Positions 1 to 6,990 of a stretch of 11,897 nt of DNA are shown here, in pieces (the stretch's first letter is position 1; every line of letters begins with the position of its first letter). The stretch comes from Pseudomonadota bacterium. Its GTDB lineage: Bacteria > Pseudomonadota > Alphaproteobacteria > UBA9219 > RGZA01. The stretch spans positions 1 through 11,897 of the forward strand of contig JACQAB010000101.1 of NCBI GenBank assembly GCA_016195205.1, given 5' to 3'. Under the pieces are notes generated by a model, which saw only the letters and a program-made list of their open reading frames with translations, ran no database searches and was not told the origin of the DNA. Both the position numbers and the translations under genes were made by a program.

Positions 1-1
1 G

Positions 2-367
2 ACCGGCAAAATCAATGAACGGTTTCAGAAAGCGGGCCTGCGCATCGTGGCGCAAAAGCACATGACTCTTTCCAAAGACCAGGCTGAGGCCTTCTATGGC
101 GTGCACAAAGCCCGCCCGTTCTTTAACGATCTTTGCAGTTTCATGACTTCGGGCCCCGTGGTGGTTCAGGTGCTGGAGGGCGAAAACGCCGTGGCCAAGA
201 ACCGCGACGTGATGGGCGCCACTAATCCGGCCAACGCCGCGCCCGGCACCATCCGCAAGGATTTCGCCGAATCCATCGAGGCCAATTCGGTGCATGGCTC
301 CGATTCGCTTGAAGCCGCCCGCGCCGAAATTGCGTTCTTCTTTAAGGACAGCGAGATCAATAAATAA
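2..367 (+). CDS. ndk: Nucleoside diphosphate kinase, 5'-truncated by the window edge
   Basis: Ndk transfers the gamma phosphate of ATP to nucleoside diphosphates through a phospho-histidine, balancing cytoplasmic NTP and dNTP pools. The open frame enters from the left edge at base 2 and shows 121 residues. Family members are about 140 residues, so roughly the first 20, including the usual N-terminal IKPDA strand, lie outside the window. Visible family motifs are GKINERFQKAGLRI at the edge, HKARPFF, then SGPVV, the stretch MGATNPANAAPGTIR, and NSVHGSDS, which carries the catalytic histidine (codon 293-295). The GTG at 47 should not be taken as the start, because recognisable Ndk sequence continues upstream of it. 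The stop TAA is followed immediately by a palindromic repeat. Identity is very secure; only the N-terminus is missing. Confidence 0.96.
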   Translation, partial: TGKINERFQKAGLRIVAQKHMTLSKDQAEAFYGVHKARPFFNDLCSFMTSGPVVVQVLEGENAVAKNRDVMGATNPANAAPGTIRKDFAESIEANSVHGSDSLEAARAEIAFFFKDSEINK

Positions 368-444
368 TGTCATGCCCGCGAAGGCGGGCATCCATCTAAA
401 AGAGTCCTTTTTTCAGATGGACCCCCACCTTCGCGGGGGTGACA
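368..444. repeat. Inverted pair of palindromic repeat elements after ndk
   Basis: Two 30-nt arms (368-397 and 415-444) are inverted copies of each other, identical at 25 of 30 positions, around a 17-nt centre. Each arm is itself a hairpin with a GAAG loop: the left stem is TGCCCGC/GCGGGCA, the right an 8-bp stem with one G-T wobble. Two arm differences (arm positions 6/23 and 7/22) swap whole base pairs and so keep the stem. The centre holds a weak AAAAG/CTTTT stem and a run of six T. The pair starts directly after the ndk stop and ends 21 nt before the transporter start. It resembles REP/BIME-type intergenic elements. It could also end ndk transcription, but the T run is not well placed for a classical terminator. 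Confidence 0.8.
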
Positions 445-465
445 ATTTAGGGTAATCTTTCCCCC

Positions 466-3042
466 ATGCTGCAAAAACTTGTTGCCATCGTCGTGGATGC
501 CGCACGCCGTTATGCGCGGGTGACGATTGCCGTCATCGTTCTGCTGGCGCTGGCCGCGGCATTTTATGCGGCGGCGAATTTTTCTATCAATACCGATGTC
601 ACCACGCTGCTGGATGAAAAATCGGCCTGGCGGCAAAATGAAATCGCCTTTTCCAAAGCCTTTCCCCAGCGCGACGATTTGCTGGTGATCGTGATTGACG
701 GCAGCAATGGCGCGGAAACCGACCTGGCCGCCGATAAAATTGCCGACGCGCTTTCCGACCGGCCTGATCTGTTCAAAACCGTGCGGCGGCCCGAGGCCAA
801 CCCCTATTTCCTGCATTACGGGCTTCTGCTTCTGCCGATCGACGACATTGCCTCGGCCACCGAGCAGATTATCCGCGCCCAACCGATGCTGGCCTCGCTG
901 GCCGCCGATCCCTCGCCGCGCGGGTTGTTCAACCTGATTTCCAATATGGTGGATGGGGTGAAGGCCGGTGTGGTGAAGGAAAGCGATATCTCGGGCTTGT
1001 TTTCACGCCTGCATAACACGCTGCAGAAGGTTCTGCTGCATCCGCTGGATCCCGACGCTTGGGGCAGTTTGTTTGCTTCCGAAGATCCCAGCAAATTTGA
1101 AAAGCGCCGCTTTATCCTAGCCCAGCCGGTGCTGGATTATTCCGATCTGTCGCCCGGCGCCAAGTCTTCGGGCTATGTGCGCCATATCGTGGAGTTGCAG
1201 AATATTGAAAACCGCTACGGCGTCACGGTGCGCCTGACCGGCCCAGTGGCCCTGGCCGACGAGGAATTCGCTTCGGTCGCCAAGGGCATGCAATGGGCGC
1301 TGGCCATTTCCATCGCGCTGATCGGGTTGATCCTTTATATGAGCCTGAAGTCGTGGCGCATCATTCTGCCTATTTTCATTACGCTGTTTTGCGGGTTGGC
1401 GATGACTACCGCCTTCGCCCTTTTCATGGTGCATTCGCTGAACCTGATTTCGGTGGCGTTTGCGGTGATGTTTACCGGCATTGCCGTGGATTTTGGCATC
1501 CAGTTCGGCGTGCGCTATCGCGATGTGCGGCACGAAAAGCCCGACTTTGCCGAAGCTCTGCGCCTTACGGCCAAACGCATCGCCGTGCCGCTGACCCTGG
1601 CAGCGCTCTCTACCGCCGCGGGCTTTTTGTCGTTCACGCCCACCAGCTATCGCGGCGTGGCCGAGCTGGGGCTGATTGCCGGCGGCGGCATGCTGATTGC
1701 CTTTACGCTGAACATCACCCTGTTGCCTGCCCTGCTGCGCTTCACCAAGCCAAAGCCCGAGCCGGAACCCGTGGGCTTCCGCTGGGCGGCCGGGCTTGAT
1801 GCGCTGATCGCCGAACAACGCTGGCAGGTGCTGGTGTTTTTCGCGGCGCTGTTTTTCGTAGGCATTGGCATTTGCTTTTTCCTGCGTTTCGATTTTGATC
1901 CGCTGAATTTGAAAGACCCGCATACGGAATCGGTCTCGACCATGACCGACCTTATGCAGGATCCCGACACCACGCCCTACACCATCGATATTCTTGCCGC
2001 CAATTCTGAAGCGGCCGAACAACTGGCCACACGCCTGAGCGCCCGGCCGGAAGTGGATAAAGCCCTGACGCTTTCCTCGCTGGTGCCGGAAGAACAGGCT
2101 AAAAAAATCGCCCTGCTGAAAGATACTTACAACCTTCTGAACCCCAGCCTGCATCCGCCGGGAAGCATGCCGCCGCCCTCGCCCGACGAATTGCGGCAAT
2201 CGACCCAGGCCCTTGCCGACAAAATCGGCTTTTTGACCGGAACCGACGCCTATCTGTTTTCAGAAGACTTGCGCCGCATGGCGAAGCTGGACGATGGCCC
2301 GCTGCAAACGGCTTCCAACAACATGCGCCGCAGCGTAGCGAAATCCCTAGCTGAACTGGACGAGCGCCTTACGCCTCATGTGATCGACATCAGAAACATT
2401 CCCGACGACCTTAGACGCGAGTGGATTTCTTCGGACAGCAAGGCACGGGTAGAGGTTTATCCAAAAGGCGATCCTAAAAAGCGTGACACGCTGGTGAAAT
2501 TCGCCGAGGCCGTGCGCAGCGTCGCGCCCGAGGCCACCGGCACGGCCGTGTCGATTCAAGAATCATCCAAAACCATCCGCCGGGCTTTTGCCGAGGCCGC
2601 GCTTTATTCCGGCGTAACGATCTTCTTGCTGCTGCTCATCATCATGCACAACCTGAAACATACCGCTTTTGTTCTGGCCCCCCTGATTCTGGCCTTCGTG
2701 CTGACTTTGGGAACGGCGGCAGCGGTGGATATGCCCTTAAACTTTGCAAATATCATTGCCCTACCGCTACTTTTGGGGCTTGGCGTTTCTTATTCCATCT
2801 ATTTCGTTATTTATTGGCGGCAGGGATTTGAAAAGCCCTTGCAATCCAGCATGGCCAGGGCAGTTCTTGCCAGCGCCGCCACAGCTTTTGTGGCTTTTGG
2901 GTCACTATCCCTTTCGAACCATCCTGGAACTGCATCAATGGGACTACTCCTTGCCCTTTCCCTCTTTTACGTTCTGTTCACGACTTTCCTTTTTACTCCC
3001 GCCTTGTTAGGAAAACCCCTTAACCCAGCCGACAGTGACTAA
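466..3042 (+). CDS. hpnN: HpnN/MMPL-type RND lipid transporter
   Basis: An 858-residue inner-membrane RND-superfamily protein most like HpnN, the exporter that moves hopanoids to the outer membrane. The architecture is duplicated. A first membrane helix (about 18-38) precedes a large periplasmic domain (about 40-275) carrying NFSINTDVTTLL, WRQNEIAF and FPQRDDLLVIVIDG, all typical of HpnN. A block of helices follows at about 276-425, including GIAVDFGIQFGVRYRD. Another helix (about 453-474), a second periplasmic domain (475-710) and a final helix block (711-848) with LLLGLGVSYSIYF complete it. Length fits the family. The Shine-Dalgarno before 466 is weak, but the encoded MLQKLVAIVVDAARRYARV is a normal family N-terminus. 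mlaA follows, consistent with a joint role in outer-membrane lipid balance. No hopanoid synthesis genes are in view, so the cargo is inferred. From about 2390 to the end the DNA is less GC-rich, with rarer codons such as AGA and CTA. Confidence 0.88.
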   Translation: MLQKLVAIVVDAARRYARVTIAVIVLLALAAAFYAAANFSINTDVTTLLDEKSAWRQNEIAFSKAFPQRDDLLVIVIDGSNGAETDLAADKIADALSDRPDLFKTVRRPEANPYFLHYGLLLLPIDDIASATEQIIRAQPMLASLAADPSPRGLFNLISNMVDGVKAGVVKESDISGLFSRLHNTLQKVLLHPLDPDAWGSLFASEDPSKFEKRRFILAQPVLDYSDLSPGAKSSGYVRHIVELQNIENRYGVTVRLTGPVALADEEFASVAKGMQWALAISIALIGLILYMSLKSWRIILPIFITLFCGLAMTTAFALFMVHSLNLISVAFAVMFTGIAVDFGIQFGVRYRDVRHEKPDFAEALRLTAKRIAVPLTLAALSTAAGFLSFTPTSYRGVAELGLIAGGGMLIAFTLNITLLPALLRFTKPKPEPEPVGFRWAAGLDALIAEQRWQVLVFFAALFFVGIGICFFLRFDFDPLNLKDPHTESVSTMTDLMQDPDTTPYTIDILAANSEAAEQLATRLSARPEVDKALTLSSLVPEEQAKKIALLKDTYNLLNPSLHPPGSMPPPSPDELRQSTQALADKIGFLTGTDAYLFSEDLRRMAKLDDGPLQTASNNMRRSVAKSLAELDERLTPHVIDIRNIPDDLRREWISSDSKARVEVYPKGDPKKRDTLVKFAEAVRSVAPEATGTAVSIQESSKTIRRAFAEAALYSGVTIFLLLLIIMHNLKHTAFVLAPLILAFVLTLGTAAAVDMPLNFANIIALPLLLGLGVSYSIYFVIYWRQGFEKPLQSSMARAVLASAATAFVAFGSLSLSNHPGTASMGLLLALSLFYVLFTTFLFTPALLGKPLNPADSD

Positions 3043-3120
3043 AAAACCATGCAAAATAAAGACACCGTTGACGATTTTCGGCCATATTCAGCGAAGCAGG
3101 TAACTCTTCCTTCCGTCGCG

Positions 3121-3945
3121 ATGAAATCCTTTCGTCTTTTCTCTATTTTTGCAGCTCTCGTACTGCTGACCAGCCTTGGTGCTTGCGCCACTGCGCCCGG
3201 CACGCAAGCCGATTATGACGAGGCCAGCGATCCGCTGGAATCCGCGAACCGCGTCATTTTTGATTTCAACCATTTTGTGGACAGAATTCTTCTGCGTCCT
3301 GCTGCATGGGTTTACCGCGAAGTGATGCCCGATTTTGCGCAGGACGTGGTTCACAACATCTTGCAAAACTCGAACGAGCCGATTGTATTCATGAACGCCG
3401 TCCTGCAGGGCCGCGTGAAAGATGCCGGCAAAACCTTCAATCGCTTTCTGGTGAACAGCATTGCCGGCCTAGGCGGCGTGGCCGACCTGGCATCGGAAGG
3501 CGGTGTTCTCCCCGTGGATGCCGATTTTGGCCAGACGCTGCATGTCTGGGGTCTGCCGGAAGGCCCCTATTTGGTGCTGCCCATTCTTGGCCCTTCGAAC
3601 CCGCGTGACGTGGTCGGCTTTGCGGTGGATACCATTGCCTCGCCCTGGAGCTATGTGGTGGAAGCCACGGGCGGCGTTGAAACGCGCAACCATTACATCA
3701 TCGCCGACCTGACGGCCACCATGCTGGATAAGCGTTCGCGCTCGATCGATGCGCTGGATGCGCTGGAGAAAAGCTCGGTCGATTTTTACGCCCAGCTGCG
3801 CAGCGTAAGCCGCCAATACCGGCATAAGCAGATTGGGATGACGGTGCAGAATTCGGACATCGGAAAAATCACCTTCGACCGCAAGGAAGAAGAAGGCCAG
3901 TCCGCGGCTCCGGCCACCGAAGGCGCGCAGCCGCTGCGGAAGTGA
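3121..3945 (+). CDS. mlaA: MlaA (VacJ) family outer-membrane lipoprotein
   Basis: MlaA sits in the outer membrane and removes mislocalised phospholipids from its outer leaflet, passing them to the Mla pathway. I chose the ATG at 3121 because it gives a lipoprotein signal peptide (MKSFRLFSIFAALVLLTSLG) with lipobox LGAC and Cys22 as the lipidated residue. Residue +2 is Ala rather than the Asp retention signal, consistent with outer-membrane sorting. An in-frame ATG at 3049, six bases after the hpnN stop, would add 24 hydrophilic residues before the signal peptide, which is unlikely. Family motifs in order are DPLESANRVIFDFN (37-50), NEPIVFMNAVLQG, RFLVNSIAGLGG, DFGQTLHVWG (135-144) and GPYLVLPILGPSNPRD (148-163). 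The mature length, about 250 residues, fits. A Gln/Ala/Pro-rich tail closes it. It probably shares a transcript with hpnN. Confidence 0.93.
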   Translation: MKSFRLFSIFAALVLLTSLGACATAPGTQADYDEASDPLESANRVIFDFNHFVDRILLRPAAWVYREVMPDFAQDVVHNILQNSNEPIVFMNAVLQGRVKDAGKTFNRFLVNSIAGLGGVADLASEGGVLPVDADFGQTLHVWGLPEGPYLVLPILGPSNPRDVVGFAVDTIASPWSYVVEATGGVETRNHYIIADLTATMLDKRSRSIDALDALEKSSVDFYAQLRSVSRQYRHKQIGMTVQNSDIGKITFDRKEEEGQSAAPATEGAQPLRK

Positions 3946-3998
3946 CAATCGCTTAAAGCGATTGTCATCCCGGAAATCGCAAAGCGATTATCCGGGAT
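3944..3998. terminator. Two tandem hairpins in the convergent gap; repeat element and probable bidirectional terminator
   Basis: The first hairpin (3944-3966) is a perfect 10-bp stem GACAATCGCT/AGCGATTGTC with loop TAA, starting inside the mlaA stop codon. The second (3967-3998) has an outer stem ATCCCGGA/TCCGGGAT, an inner stem AATCGC/GCGATT, an AAA loop and one bulged A. Both hairpins share the AATCGC/GCGATT core. The second has the same plan as the elements at 4709-4817. The gap between the mlaA and ATP12-gene stops is only 57 bp, so this structure is the only candidate for ending both convergent transcripts. No strong T run follows either stem, so the terminator role is inferred; the hairpins themselves are seen directly. 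Confidence 0.6.
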
Positions 3999-4002
3999 CT
4001 CC

Positions 4003-4695
4003 TTAACATAAAAGCCCAAACCACCGTTCAATCACCGCCAGTTCCGCGCGCACGGCGTTGCGCCGTTTTTCCATTTCCGCATCGCTGCCCCATTTTTGCG
4101 CCTGAAAAATCCGCTCCAGTTCCGCCAGTTCAAACACCTGCTGGGCATTCAATTCTTTTTCATAAAGCGCCAGGGCCAACACCAGCGAGCCGCTGCCCGC
4201 GGCGGCTTCGTATACGCCCATAAAGACCCAGTTATCGAAAGCCGACAGTTTTCTTTCAAAAGCCGCCTGGGCGGCGGAAGACAGGCGCGGCGCTTTCAGC
4301 CCCAGCCCCGTTTTCAATTCGATGCCATGAGTCTTTTTCAGCCAGTCCAGCGGCGGCTGCCAGTGTTTTTCCTGATGGACCCGCAATTCCGGCGGGGTTT
4401 CGGCGCGCAGGCACAACACATCGGTCTCCACGCAGGAAAGCAGGCGCTCGGTCATCGCGGCACGCTGCGAGGAAAGATGATCTAGCACAGTGGCCGTCAG
4501 CTGCATCAGTGGCATGGTGGCGGGGCGGATGTCATCTTTCTGTGCCTGCCATTCTTCGGCGATGCTTTCCGCCAATCGCAGATTGGGAAGAATAAGAAAC
4601 TGCCCGCCCGGCGTGCGCAGGTTTTTGCCGTCAAGCAGAACGGCAAAGCCGTCCTCGCCTTTCGCGGCTTTGGCTTCTTTATAGAAACGCTTCAT
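4003..4695 (-). CDS. atp12: ATP12-family F1-ATPase assembly chaperone
   Basis: A 230-residue cytoplasmic protein of the ATP12 family. In mitochondria Atp12 binds the F1 alpha subunit before it joins beta subunits; alphaproteobacterial homologues are presumed to assist F1 assembly likewise. Family features seen in order: MKRFYKEA at the start, FAVLLDGKNLRTPGG (17-31), LAESIAEEWQAQ (41-52), MPLMQLTATVLDH (61-73), TDVLCLRAETPPEL (91-104) with the following QEKHWQPPLDWL (108-119), and near the end YEKELNAQQVFELAELERI followed by QAQKWGSDAE. Length is close to that of bacterial members. The start is supported by GAGG five bases upstream of the ATG. The gene converges on mlaA and lies 139 bp downstream of the AsmA-family gene on the same strand, separated by a repeat pair. 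This family is a useful marker of alphaproteobacterial origin. Confidence 0.9.
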   Translation of the reverse strand: MKRFYKEAKAAKGEDGFAVLLDGKNLRTPGGQFLILPNLRLAESIAEEWQAQKDDIRPATMPLMQLTATVLDHLSSQRAAMTERLLSCVETDVLCLRAETPPELRVHQEKHWQPPLDWLKKTHGIELKTGLGLKAPRLSSAAQAAFERKLSAFDNWVFMGVYEAAAGSGSLVLALALYEKELNAQQVFELAELERIFQAQKWGSDAEMEKRRNAVRAELAVIERWFGLLC

Positions 4696-4708
4696 GGAAC
4701 CTCAAGAT

Positions 4709-4817
4709 TGTCATCCCGGCCGAGGCGAAGCCGAGAGCCGGGATCCCATTTTATTTTGCTTGTTTAAAAAAACCAAATGGGATCCCGGATAGCCGCTTCG
4801 CGTCTTCCGGGATGACA
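4709..4817. repeat. Inverted pair of 41-nt palindromic elements between the AsmA and ATP12 genes
   Basis: Arms 4709-4749 and 4777-4817 are inverted copies, identical at 34 of 41 positions, around a 27-nt AT-rich centre. The shared arm begins TGTCATCCCGG, contains GCGAAGC at its middle and ends CCGGGATCCCAT. Each arm can fold alone (ATCCCGG/CCGGGAT outside, a short stem around GAA inside), or the two arms can pair into one long stem. Of the seven differences, two pairs of positions (12/29 and 16/24 of the arm) change together and keep base pairing. The block fills most of the 139-bp gap between the AsmA-family stop and the ATP12-gene start, and nothing else is evident there. It has the same plan as the hairpin at 3967-3998 and a looser resemblance to the pair at 368-444. 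Confidence 0.85.
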
Positions 4818-4834
4818 CGCGTTTTAAACGCGCG

Positions 4835-6958
4835 TCATTTGCCGAACAGGCCCTTGATGGCGTCCATAGCTTTTTCTTCCTGGCTAGGCTTCGCGGCAGG
4901 TGCCGCGGCGGCAGGCGCCGTGGCCATTGGTGTGGCCGCAGGCGCGGGAGCCGTCGCCGTGGCAGGCGCGGTGGCTGGCGCAGGCTGCGTTCCCGTGACC
5001 TGATTAAGAATATCGCCTAGGCCTTTGCTGGGATCCTTAATCGCTTTGCCAAGGCCCTTATAAGTATCTTTGGCGGTTTTGCCGATATCTTTGATCACCT
5101 GCTTGGTGTCGGGCGGATCAAGCATAATGGGCTGCGGGTTGTTCAGCGCCGCAAGGCACGGATTTCCGCTGGCATTCGCATCCACGCGCGGCACGCCGGT
5201 GGAAACCTTCTGGCCCGGAGCCAGCAAGCCACCTACCGCCCGTTCCAGCACGGCATCCGCCTGCGGATAATAGCTGAGGTTGGCCAGAGCGCCCGACACG
5301 CGAATGGGCACGGCCGAGGTAAGGCTGGTGACCGTGGTTACGCCCTTGGGCACCGGACGCAGCAGCAGATCGGCGCTTTGGTTCTTCAGATTGACCGAAC
5401 CCTCGCCGCCTACGGTGGCATAGTTGCTTTCCAGCAAAACCCCGTTGGAATGCAGCACGCCGTCTTGCGCGTTAAAGCGAATGGCCGCGCAGGTCAGCTT
5501 GGGTTTTTCGGTGGCTGACGCAGGCAACAGGGTTTTCATCAGCGCCCCGCCGATGCCGTTCCCGCCGCTCCAGTCCACATTGCCCGATCCGGAGGTGATT
5601 TCCACTTTTCCGGAAACCGTGGCCATGAAGGCCTGGGCGGTAAGGCCGCGGCCGGTAAGATCGAAGGAAATGTCGCCCTTCGAATTCACCGGCGATTTGG
5701 CGCCAAAGCCCTGCGCCAGCGTGGTGTAATCCACATTGTTCGCGTGAATCGCGACATGCACCGTGGCTGCATCATCAGCGGAAATATCGCCCTCCCAAGT
5801 GACGCCCTGATAGGTCACCTTCACCGGCTCAAGCCGCAGCACGCCTCCGGTCACTTTGATGCGCGTGTTGATGTTTTCCAGAACCATGGTGGGGCTGGCC
5901 ACCAGCTTCGGCGTGGAAAAGCCCAGATCGCTGTTGAAGCTCCGCAAGACCACCAGGTTGGGCGTCTGCGCCGAAGCCGCGATGGGAATGGCACGCAGTT
6001 GGCCGTTATCGGTTCGCGCGGAAGAAAGCTTTGTCAGATCAAATTCAGGCGTGGCCAGATTACCGGTAAGGTAAGGAACCGTTCCGCCCAGGTCCGCCTG
6101 CAAGGCGCCGGTGAAGCTGGAACCAAACAGGGCCGCCTCAAGATTGTCGAAGCGATAGATTTTACCTTTAAAGGAAAAATTGCCCTTCAGGTCATAGGCC
6201 TGCCCGGCATAACCCACATGCAGATCCAGCGGGATGGATGAGCCCTCGCGCACTTCGCGCAGGCTTTTCTTGGTATCGACCCGCATGTCAAACACGGCGC
6301 CGTTCACCAGCCCCTTGCCCTCGGCGTGGAAAGAGCCCGACGCCGGAACCTTCAGCAGCGCATGCGCCACCACAAATTCCTGGTTTTTGCCGCCGCGCAT
6401 ATCCACCTGTTTCACCGAAACATTGGTGAGCTCGACATTATTCAGCGCCACGCTGTTGATGCTGAAATCGGGCGCGCGGTTTTCCTTCGCGGCGGCGGCG
6501 ATTTCATCCAGCATGTTGGCCTGGGGCTTGCCTTCGGTTTTGGCCTTTTCCTTCTGGCCCATCGGGAAATCCCAGTTGTTCTGGCCCGAGGCAGTGGTAA
6601 TCAGCGACAGGTTGGCATCGGCCAGCGTTATTTTGCTGACATCCACCTTGCGCATCAAAAGCGCCTGCCAGTTCAGCGACACGAACAGCGTGCCGGCCCT
6701 GGCAAAATCCTTTTCCGCGAAGCCGGACGGATTGCCAATGCGCACGTCTTTCAAGCTTAAGGCGATGCCCTCATGCAGGCTAAGGCCCACCGGACCGGCC
6801 ACGGCCACCTCACGGCCCAAAGCCGTGCTGACCTGATGCGCAACCTGGTCTTTGAATTTGTTGGCGTCGAAGGTGGCGAAAAATACCCCCAGGGCAATCA
6901 CCGGCACGACAATGGCAAACACCACAAGCGTGGCAATAATTCTGGCAATGGTTTTCAT
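4835..6958 (-). CDS. AsmA-family envelope protein
   Basis: A 707-residue AsmA-family protein. These are anchored in the inner membrane by one N-terminal helix and extend a long beta-rich domain into the periplasm; relatives are implicated in outer-membrane assembly and lipid transport between membranes. The helix is seen at about 4-28 (IARIIATLVVFAIVVPVIAL). The AsmA N-terminal signature follows: FDANKFKDQVAHQVSTALGR, then LSLHEGIALSLKDVRIGNPSGF and a LFVSLNWQALLMRKVDVSKI stretch. The C-terminal half (about 440-600) matches the conserved AsmA C-terminal region, including SGKVEITSGSGNVDWSGGNG and later VNLKNQSADLLLRPVP. The tail (about 652-690) is a low-complexity Ala/Pro/Thr linker before a short charged end, DAIKGLFGK. 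The start has AGAGGA six bases upstream. It lies 32 bp downstream of rluC on the same strand, probably the same transcript. Its exact subfamily and substrate are not evident. Confidence 0.88.
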   Translation of the reverse strand: MKTIARIIATLVVFAIVVPVIALGVFFATFDANKFKDQVAHQVSTALGREVAVAGPVGLSLHEGIALSLKDVRIGNPSGFAEKDFARAGTLFVSLNWQALLMRKVDVSKITLADANLSLITTASGQNNWDFPMGQKEKAKTEGKPQANMLDEIAAAAKENRAPDFSINSVALNNVELTNVSVKQVDMRGGKNQEFVVAHALLKVPASGSFHAEGKGLVNGAVFDMRVDTKKSLREVREGSSIPLDLHVGYAGQAYDLKGNFSFKGKIYRFDNLEAALFGSSFTGALQADLGGTVPYLTGNLATPEFDLTKLSSARTDNGQLRAIPIAASAQTPNLVVLRSFNSDLGFSTPKLVASPTMVLENINTRIKVTGGVLRLEPVKVTYQGVTWEGDISADDAATVHVAIHANNVDYTTLAQGFGAKSPVNSKGDISFDLTGRGLTAQAFMATVSGKVEITSGSGNVDWSGGNGIGGALMKTLLPASATEKPKLTCAAIRFNAQDGVLHSNGVLLESNYATVGGEGSVNLKNQSADLLLRPVPKGVTTVTSLTSAVPIRVSGALANLSYYPQADAVLERAVGGLLAPGQKVSTGVPRVDANASGNPCLAALNNPQPIMLDPPDTKQVIKDIGKTAKDTYKGLGKAIKDPSKGLGDILNQVTGTQPAPATAPATATAPAPAATPMATAPAAAAPAAKPSQEEKAMDAIKGLFGK

Positions 6959-6990
6959 GGGATATCCTCTTTCGGCTGGCTAAAGTATTT

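Noticed and set aside
368..444. CRISPR-like repeat pair
   Set aside because: There are only two inverted copies, no regular spacers and no cas genes; the arms are self-complementary intergenic elements.
1117..2199. Reverse-strand open frame of 360 codons inside hpnN
   Set aside because: It lies wholly opposite a clear RND transporter. Its protein is Gly/Gln/His/Arg-rich without recognisable motifs, as expected from the antisense of GC-rich code.
2743..2830. Missing Asp in the second RND helix motif of the transporter (GVSYSIYF)
   Set aside because: HpnN proteins generally lack the Asp in the second half as I recall, so it is not good evidence of lost function. The first-half GIAVDF motif is intact.
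4877..5000. Apparent GC-rich tandem repeat or VNTR
   Set aside because: It is the in-frame coding of an Ala/Pro/Thr linker at the AsmA-family C-terminus. The units are irregular, with no exact period.
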